Source: Candidatus Aenigmatarchaeota archaeon (GTDB lineage Archaea > Aenigmatarchaeota > Aenigmatarchaeia > CG10238-14 > SCSR01). From it: 43,195 bases of DNA. The position numbers and the translations under genes were made by a program. Positions 38,594 through 43,195 of the stretch are shown here, piece by piece (position 1 is the first letter of the stretch; each line of letters starts with the position of its first letter). The DNA is taken from the NCBI GenBank assembly GCA_030017875.1, contig JASEGQ010000002.1, forward strand, positions 1 through 43,195, in the 5' to 3' direction. Under the pieces are notes generated by a model, which was given only the letters and a program-made list of their open reading frames with translations, ran no database searches and was not told the DNA's origin.

Positions 38594-38893
38594 TTGCCAA
38601 AAGAAAAAATTGCTTCAAGACTTTTTCTTCGAATAAAACCAGTGAAGTTACTCGCGAGCTTGAAATCTGGACCGAAGTATGCGACGATTTTGTCGAAAGA
38701 GGTTGATTGTACCTATTCTCACACCGTGAAGCTGCTTGATCAGTTCAAAAAATTTGGTTTGGTCAATTTTGAAAAGAAGGGAAGAATTAAAATGGTAAAA
38801 CTCACAGACGATGGAGAGAATTTAGCTCATTCTATTGAGAGCTGTTTGGTCAAGCTTTCTAAGATTAAAGAGAAATCTAGCGAAAAGAGTTAA
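38594..38893 (+). CDS. Winged-helix DNA-binding protein (MarR/PadR-like size)
   Basis: About 100 residues. KPVKLLASLKSGPKYATILSKEVDCTYSHTVKLLDQFKKFGLVNFEKKGRIKMVKLTDDGENLA is a clear winged helix, with CTYSHTVKLLDQFKKFGLV as the recognition helix and KGRIKMVKLT as the wing. TTG 38594 is the best start in frame; a GTG 11 nt before is in another frame. Divergent from MEMO1 across a 197-nt spacer, in which I see only AT-rich promoter-like sequence. Confidence 0.7.
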   Translation: MPKEKIASRLFLRIKPVKLLASLKSGPKYATILSKEVDCTYSHTVKLLDQFKKFGLVNFEKKGRIKMVKLTDDGENLAHSIESCLVKLSKIKEKSSEKS

Positions 38894-38980
38894 TCTTCAA
38901 ACCAGAAATGAAGAAGGGAAGATAATTTCTTTATTTTTTCAAAGAATAAATTTTTATAAAACATTGTTCAAAAGATTATT

Positions 38981-39727
38981 ATGAAGTATAAAATCATTGG
39001 AGACAACCTTCAGGTAGTTAACGTAGAGCTGTCAGAAGGAGAGTCCGTGTATTCTGAGGCTGGGAGGCTTGTTTACAAATCTGAAAACGTTGAGATGGAG
39101 GCCGAGGTAAAAGGAGGTTTTACAGAAGCTATCAAAAGGGTTTTGACAAGGGAATCTTTTTTTGTTACAAAGTTTACATGTAAAAAAGGTACAGGTCTGG
39201 TTGGATTTGCCGGAGATTTGCCTGGAAAAATTAAAGTGATTAGTTTACCCGCGAATGAAAGTTTCATAACAGAGAGAGGAGCTTTCTTGTGCGCTGAGAT
39301 GAGCGTCACTATAGATTTTGAGTTTGCAAAGATTGGTGCCGCGTTCTTTGGTGGAGAGGGATTTATACTGCAAAAACTAAATGGCCCAGGAAATGTTTTT
39401 ATACACGCAGTTGGTGATCTGATTGAGTATGATTTGAAGGCTAATGAATCGATACAGGTAGCAACAAGTCACATAGTCGGTTTTGATTCAACAGTGGATT
39501 ATGATGTTCAAAGAGCTGGAGATATAAAGACGGTTTTGTTTGGTGGGCAGGGAATACTTTTGGCTAGACTCACAGGACCAGGGAGAGTTGTTCTCCAGAG
39601 CATGACAAAAGAAAAGATGTCTGCTGAACTAGGGATACCACCAAAAGCAGCCCTGGCAGCTGGTATCGGAGCAGGAATAGGCGCAAAAGTGGGCGGAGAA
39701 ATAATCAAAGGGATGTTGAAGAGGTAA
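38981..39727 (+). CDS. AIM24 / TIGR00266 family protein
   Basis: This family has a tryptophan-RNA-binding-attenuator-like beta sandwich. Signs: VELSEGESVYSEAGRLVYKSENVEMEAEVKGG, FVTKFTCKKGTGLVGFAGDLPGKI, FGGEGFILQKLNGPGNVFIHAVGDLIEYDLKANESIQVATSHIVGFDSTVDYDV, and the final FGGQGILLARLTGPGRVVLQS. The C-terminus is glycine- and alanine-rich (GAGIGAKVGGEIIKG), like a membrane or oligomer contact. Its stop overlaps the next ATG (TAATG). Confidence 0.9.
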   Translation: MKYKIIGDNLQVVNVELSEGESVYSEAGRLVYKSENVEMEAEVKGGFTEAIKRVLTRESFFVTKFTCKKGTGLVGFAGDLPGKIKVISLPANESFITERGAFLCAEMSVTIDFEFAKIGAAFFGGEGFILQKLNGPGNVFIHAVGDLIEYDLKANESIQVATSHIVGFDSTVDYDVQRAGDIKTVLFGGQGILLARLTGPGRVVLQSMTKEKMSAELGIPPKAALAAGIGAGIGAKVGGEIIKGMLKR

Positions 39728-39972
39728 TGGGGTCGAAGGTCAAAACTTATTTTAGAGGGTTGGCATTAATCCTTGCTGTAATCTTAGTCGGTTTAGTCAG
39801 TTTCATTGCTTTGGGTATTTTATTGATTAGTATATTCATTGGTATTGCTATCATTTTTCTAGGCGTTGCAATTGTTGCTTTGTTTCTTTTGCCTTATTAC
39901 TATGCAAAAAAGTACGAGATTAAATCAACAAGATTTAAACTCAAGAAAATCAAAAAGAAAGAGAAAATATAA
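39727..39972 (+). CDS. Small two-helix membrane protein
   Basis: 81 residues: FRGLALILAVILVGLVSFIALGILLISIFIGIAIIFLGVAIVALFLLPYYYAKKYEI. Two or three hydrophobic spans followed by a strongly basic tail (KSTRFKLKKIKKKEKI). It is coupled to AIM24 by a 1-nt overlap, so they probably act together at the membrane. No family is recognised. Confidence 0.6.
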   Translation: MGSKVKTYFRGLALILAVILVGLVSFIALGILLISIFIGIAIIFLGVAIVALFLLPYYYAKKYEIKSTRFKLKKIKKKEKI

Positions 39973-40011
39973 TTAATTAGATGAAACTCAAGATTGACAT
40001 GGGAAAATTAA

Positions 40012-40224
40012 CAGATTAGAAAAGATATACCATTACTGTTTATTCATGGCTCTTTCGAAATGCTTGGAAGCATGTTCTTCGGTTTGGTTGGGTTAAGTTT
40101 ATTCGAGAAAAAGATAATAAAAATCCGTTTGAGTTTGAAAACTGGAGAAATATTTTGGTTTGGGATAATTTTGTTGTTTGTAGGAGCAGTGATAGAATAT
40201 TCTTTATGGTTGTTGATGAGATAA
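40012..40224 (+). pseudogene. Truncated SpoIIM-like membrane protein fragment
   Basis: A frame without start codon, opening after a TAA, reads IPLLFIHGSFEMLGSMFFGLVGLSLFEKKI...TGEIFWFGIILLFVGAVIEYSLWLLMR. HGxFEMxxxxFxGxxGL is the C-terminal signature of stage-II-sporulation-M type (SpoIIM / DUF95) membrane proteins, which usually have about 180-200 residues. The N-terminal two-thirds is missing. It fills the 300-nt gap between the AIM24 pair and xerA. Confidence 0.55.
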
Positions 40225-40270
40225 ACTACTTAAGCAAAAGGTATTATACGAACTTTCACATATTCTAGTT

Positions 40271-41083
40271 ATGGAGCAACTAAAAAGACTTGAGACAGAA
40301 CTGAAACTAAGGGGTTTTTCCAACAGAACTATTGAAAGCTACTTGTTTTGGAACAAAAAGTTTTTAGAACATGTTAAGAAAAAACCGGATCAAGTAGCAG
40401 AAGAGGATATAAAAAACTACATTGCTGAAAAAATGTCACAAAATATTTCTCCGAAGTCCGTGGTTTTGATTAAGGCTGCTCTCAAGTTTCTCTACGACGA
40501 AATTTTGAAAAAGAACATTGTGAATTTAAAGTCGCCAAGAGTTTCAAGAAAGCTTCCCATAGTTTTGACAAGAGAGGAGACAAAAAGGCTGATTGACGCT
40601 ATAGAAAATAAAAAACATCAATTAATTGTCAAATTGCTCTATTCCTCAGGGCTGAGGTTGAGCGAACTAACCAATCTGAGAGTTGGAGATTTGGAGCTGA
40701 ATGAAAACATAGGCTGGGTTAGACTTGGTAAAGGCAGAAAGGATAGAATGTTCATCATTTCAAAAAAGCTTACCGGCGAGCTTAAAGGTTTTATAAAAGG
40801 GAAGAAAGAAAACGATTATCTGTTCGCTGGAAGAAAAGGAAAAATGTCCGAGAGGAATGTGCAAAAAATTGTTTCTGCAGCAGCTTCAAAAGCCGGAATA
40901 GAAAAGCCAGTTCACGTCCATACGCTTAGGCATTCATTCGCAACACATTTGCTAGAATCAGGCGAGAGTATAAGGAAAATACAAATGTTACTTGGTCATT
41001 CTCAACTCAGCACTACACAACTATATTTAGATGTTTCTACCGAAGAACTTAAAAAAGTTAAAAGCCCACTAGACGAATTATAA
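40271..41083 (+). CDS. xerA: Tyrosine recombinase XerA/XerC-like
   Basis: Archaeal XerA resolves chromosome dimers at dif. The N-terminal SAM-like domain (ELKLRGFSNRTIESYLFWNKKFLEHVKKKPDQVAEEDIKNYIAE) precedes the catalytic domain: Arg in LLYSSGLRLSELTNL, Lys in GKGRKDRMF, HTLRHSFATHLLESG (His and Arg), LLGHSQLSTTQLYLDV (His and nucleophile Tyr). All six key residues are present, so it is likely active. Length 270 matches XerA rather than phage integrases. A dif site was not found by eye. The 3' end overlaps the convergent neighbour by 6 nt. Confidence 0.9.
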   Translation: MEQLKRLETELKLRGFSNRTIESYLFWNKKFLEHVKKKPDQVAEEDIKNYIAEKMSQNISPKSVVLIKAALKFLYDEILKKNIVNLKSPRVSRKLPIVLTREETKRLIDAIENKKHQLIVKLLYSSGLRLSELTNLRVGDLELNENIGWVRLGKGRKDRMFIISKKLTGELKGFIKGKKENDYLFAGRKGKMSERNVQKIVSAAASKAGIEKPVHVHTLRHSFATHLLESGESIRKIQMLLGHSQLSTTQLYLDVSTEELKKVKSPLDEL

Positions 41084-41413
41084 TTGTTCTTTTCTTTTAA
41101 AATAGGTTTTTCTCCCTTTTTTATTTTTCTCTAAATAACCCATTATAACTAGTTGATTCAAATAAGCAGACTCAACAGCTCTAGCTCTTTTTGTTCTCAA
41201 AGAAACATCATCTGCTGCGGCTTCACCAAGCATAACTGCTATAGAATATGTTTTTCTTAAATGATCAGGTAGATTTAAGGCAGTATAAAAACTAGGACCT
41301 GTTAAAAGTTCTTTTATGTTTTGCAAATCTTTTTTAACTTGTTCTAAATCTCTTTCAATAGCCTCTACTCTTTTACTTAAATTTTCGTAGCTCACAGTAA
41401 TACTGTAAAACAC
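41078..41413 (-). CDS. Uncharacterised protein with coiled coil and HTH-like tail
   Basis: 111 residues. The N-terminal half is a coiled coil (ENLSKRVEAIERDLEQVKKDLQNIKELL). The second half (SLRTKRARAVESAYLNQLVIMGYLEKNKKGRKTYFKRKEQ) resembles the second and third helices of a winged HTH with a basic wing. It may be a small regulator. It is convergent with xerA (overlap 6 nt) and lies 94 nt from the SDR gene on the other side. Confidence 0.5.
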   Translation of the reverse strand: MFYSITVSYENLSKRVEAIERDLEQVKKDLQNIKELLTGPSFYTALNLPDHLRKTYSIAVMLGEAAADDVSLRTKRARAVESAYLNQLVIMGYLEKNKKGRKTYFKRKEQL

Positions 41414-41507
41414 TTAAGTATTAATACTAATATCAAAGGAACAACTGTTGGTATTTTTATTTGATCGATAATTACAATTTTTTATTTAATCAATACTTAT
41501 AATTATT

Positions 41508-42266
41508 ATGGACCTTAAAGGAAAAGTAGCCATTGTTACCGGAGCCAGAAGAGGAATGGGAAGAGCTCATGCTTTAACTTTGGCTAAAGCTGGGGCAAAA
41601 GTGGTGATCGTTGATATTTCTCAGGAAGATTGCCAAAAAGTAGTTGATGAAATTGAAAGAGAAGGTGGGGAAGCTTTAGCTGTAAAATGTGATGTGTCAA
41701 AAAAAGAGGAAGTAGAGGAAATGGTTAGAAAGACTGTTGAGAGATTTGGCAAGATAGACATCTTAGTTAATAACGCTGGAATTTGTCAATTTGTTCCTTT
41801 CTTGGAAATGACTGAAGAAGATTGGGATAGAACTTTAGATATCAATCTGAAGGGTTATTTCCTTTGCGCTCAGGCAGTAGCTAAGGAAATGGTAAAGCAA
41901 AAATCTGGAGTAATTATAAACATTGCCTCAATAGCTATGGGCCAACAGGGAATTGGTTTTCCTAATATTGTTCATTACTGTGCTTCTAAAGGTGGGATAG
42001 TTGCTATGACAGAAGCTCTGGCTGTGGAGTTAGCTCCTTATAACATCAGAGTCAATGCCATTTCTCCTGGAATGATTGAGACGCCAATGATTGATCCAAT
42101 AAAAAAAGATCCAAAGATGGAAGAAGCAATACTAGCGAGAATTCCAATGCGTCGGGCAGGAAGACCAGAAGAGGTTTCCAACTTAGTTTTATTTTTAGCT
42201 TCTGATGAGTCTTCTTACATGACTGGTTCAACCGTGGTGATTGACGGAGGATGGCTGACAAAATAG
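41508..42266 (+). CDS. Short-chain dehydrogenase/reductase (FabG-like)
   Basis: A classical SDR of 252 residues: VTGARRGMGRAHALTLAKAG (nucleotide-binding TG-x3-G-x-G), LVNNAGICQF (NNAG), GVIINIASIAMGQQG (catalytic Ser), HYCASKGGIVAMTEALAVELAPYNIRVNAISPGMIETPM (YxxxK and the IRVN-xx-PG motif), and the end YMTGSTVVIDGGW. It reduces or oxidises a hydroxyl/keto group with NAD(P). The substrate cannot be inferred. Bacterial-type closeness suggests possible transfer. TATA-like AT-rich DNA precedes ATG. Confidence 0.93.
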   Translation: MDLKGKVAIVTGARRGMGRAHALTLAKAGAKVVIVDISQEDCQKVVDEIEREGGEALAVKCDVSKKEEVEEMVRKTVERFGKIDILVNNAGICQFVPFLEMTEEDWDRTLDINLKGYFLCAQAVAKEMVKQKSGVIINIASIAMGQQGIGFPNIVHYCASKGGIVAMTEALAVELAPYNIRVNAISPGMIETPMIDPIKKDPKMEEAILARIPMRRAGRPEEVSNLVLFLASDESSYMTGSTVVIDGGWLTK

Positions 42267-42430
42267 AGGCTAAAAGCAGGCTCTAAACTAGAAATTGAAA
42301 ACCATAAGGAATTGCCTGATAGAGAATTTTTCCATAGAAAGCTAGCAAGGTGTTATAGCAAGGAAGAATGGTTGTAGTTTAAGCTATAACTTAAGTGTGA
42401 AAAATCAATTTTGAGCAAAAGAGATCAAAA

Positions 42431-42839
42431 ATGTCTGAAGAGGAATTTAAAATCGTTTCAACAGTTTATTTAATCTTAATTAGAAATAACGAAATCCTTC
42501 TTTTACGAAGATACAATACCGGTTTTCATGATGGCGAATACAGTTTGCCAGCAGGACATCTTAATGGAAACAGTATAGAGTTAGATCCAACTGCTCTAAA
42601 ATAGTCCACGTGATGCATAGAAAAGATCCAAACGGAGAAAGAGTTAATTTCTTTTTTACTGCAGAAAAATGGAAAGGTGAGCCTAGGATTATGGAACCAA
42701 ATAAATGTGATGACTTAAGATGGTTTGGTTGGATAATCTTCCCGAGAATGTAATTCCTTATGTTAGGCAAGCAATTAATTCTTATTTAAAAAATGAGTTT
42801 TACAGCGAATATGGATGGAATTTAATTGAAAATATGTAA
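42431..42839 (+). pseudogene. Nudix hydrolase pseudogene
   Basis: ATG 42431 starts MSEEEFKIVSTVYLILIRNN, followed by EILLLRRYNTGFHDGEYSLPAGHLNGNS, a Nudix N-terminal half. About 16 residues that should form the catalytic helix (RExxEE) are deleted: GNS continues straight into IELDP. A -1 change at CTAAAATAG then breaks LKIVHVMHRKDPNGERVNFFF, and another indel occurs at RWF-DNLPENVIPYVRQAI. These are deletions, not inserts, so splicing cannot rescue it. Confidence 0.8.
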
Positions 42840-42868
42840 AAGGAAAAAATTAAACCTACAAAATTTTG

Positions 42869-43015
42869 GTGAGAAGAGATTTTGATTTTGCTGTTAAGCT
42901 ATTTGGCGTTGACAGAGAGGAGTTAACAAATACTTTGGAATATGTATAAAATGCTTATAGGTCTGATTTCTGCTCTGTGTTAGAAATGTTTAGGAATAAG
43001 AAACTAATTAGTTAA
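42869..43015 (+). pseudogene. Gene fragment with an internal stop
   Basis: GTG 42869 reads VRRDFDFAVKLFGVDREELTNTLEYV, then TAA, then in the same frame NAYRSDFCSVLEMFRNKKLIS and TAA. It looks like a small helical protein with one nonsense change. The family is not recognised. Low evidence. Confidence 0.3.
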
Positions 43016-43051
43016 AAGATTATGCTTTTTTGCATTAATATTATATATAAC

Positions 43052-43195
43052 ATGAAAAAGAAATATAAGTCCAAAACTAAAATCCTAGTTATTGCTTTGG
43101 TCATTGGGCTTATCCTCGCTACTCTTGTTACTCTAAAAATAGCTAAAAAAGCTCAAGTAGAAGGAGTTCAAGTAGAATTCCCGATTGATAACAAG
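43052..43195 (+). CDS. Start of a membrane-anchored or secreted protein (3' truncated)
   Basis: ATG 43052 begins MKKKYKSKTKILVIALVIGL followed by ILATLVTLKIAKKAQVEGVQ, then runs off the window. A basic N-terminus plus one long hydrophobic helix looks like a signal anchor. A TATA-like TATATATAAC lies just upstream, so the transcript may be leaderless. The function is unknown. Confidence 0.6.
   Translation, partial: MKKKYKSKTKILVIALVIGLILATLVTLKIAKKAQVEGVQVEFPIDNK

Noticed and set aside
40225-40270. dif site for XerA next to its gene
   Set aside because: No 28-nt imperfect palindrome resembling known archaeal dif sites was visible.
1-43195. CRISPR array, rRNA genes or insertion sequences
   Set aside because: No regularly spaced repeats, rRNA-like blocks or transposase genes were found; the intein is the only clear mobile element.

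Overview
This 43.2 kb window comes from an archaeal chromosome of low GC content. Archaeal markers include DnaG primase, PolB, PolD small subunit DP1, Hjc, Hel308, Kae1, Nop5 and fibrillarin, Spt5, SecE, RNA polymerase subunit D with two ferredoxin-type Cys clusters, L7Ae, eS28 and eL24. Small gene sizes, simplified operons and a very high tRNA intron load fit a DPANN-type lineage, but the sequence alone does not fix the phylum.

Layout. 0-12.4 kb: end of SecD; DP1-PolB-PAP2 operon on the minus strand; a run of winged-helix regulators; Hjc, CBS, Toprim and DnaG on the plus strand; ThpR; a PRC-barrel protein; kae1. 12.4-22.9 kb: Hel308, tRNA-Pro, DUF371-TrmI-DUF131, nop5, a decayed Nudix gene, class II HMG-CoA reductase, a Yip1-like membrane protein, fibrillarin, a zinc-ribbon protein and an HD hydrolase. 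23-38.4 kb, nearly all minus strand: information-processing superoperons (GltX-L7Ae-eS28-eL24; uS13-uS4-uS11; RpoD; FKBP-FtsZ(intein)-SecE-Spt5-L11-L1-L10-L12), with tRNA-Ala and tRNA-Leu between them. 38.4-43.2 kb: MEMO1 (its left neighbour), a regulator, AIM24, XerA, an SDR enzyme and several gene remnants.

Main discovery. The window holds at least twelve very short bulge-helix-bulge (BHB) type introns of 12-22 nt, in all three tRNA genes and also inside two essential protein genes. rps11 looks like a broken gene in three frames, but removing four segments (14, 13, 15 and 22 nt) restores an uninterrupted uS11 of 132 residues. kae1 lacks its N-terminus in the open frame, but removing 16 nt restores MSLICLGIEGTAHTFGVG, the family consensus. 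tRNA-Leu(UAA) carries three such introns, tRNA-Ala(GGC) three and tRNA-Pro(CGG) one in the D-loop. All share one layout: 4 exon nt pair with 4 intron nt, flanked by 3-nt bulges cut 2|1, so each intron is 1 + n + 4 + 2 nt. Eight of twelve end in AA. I infer that one tRNA-type splicing machinery processes both tRNA and mRNA micro-introns here.

Secondary findings: a two-gene cassette (uncharacterised protein plus TrmB regulator) sits between L10 and L12 and is bracketed by a diverged duplicate of the L10 3' end; a weaker trace of the same kind follows L11; an intein interrupts the FtsZ GTP-binding signature; DP1 has lost part of its phosphoesterase motifs; and several accessory genes (two Nudix, a SpoIIM-like gene, an HTH gene) are decayed.
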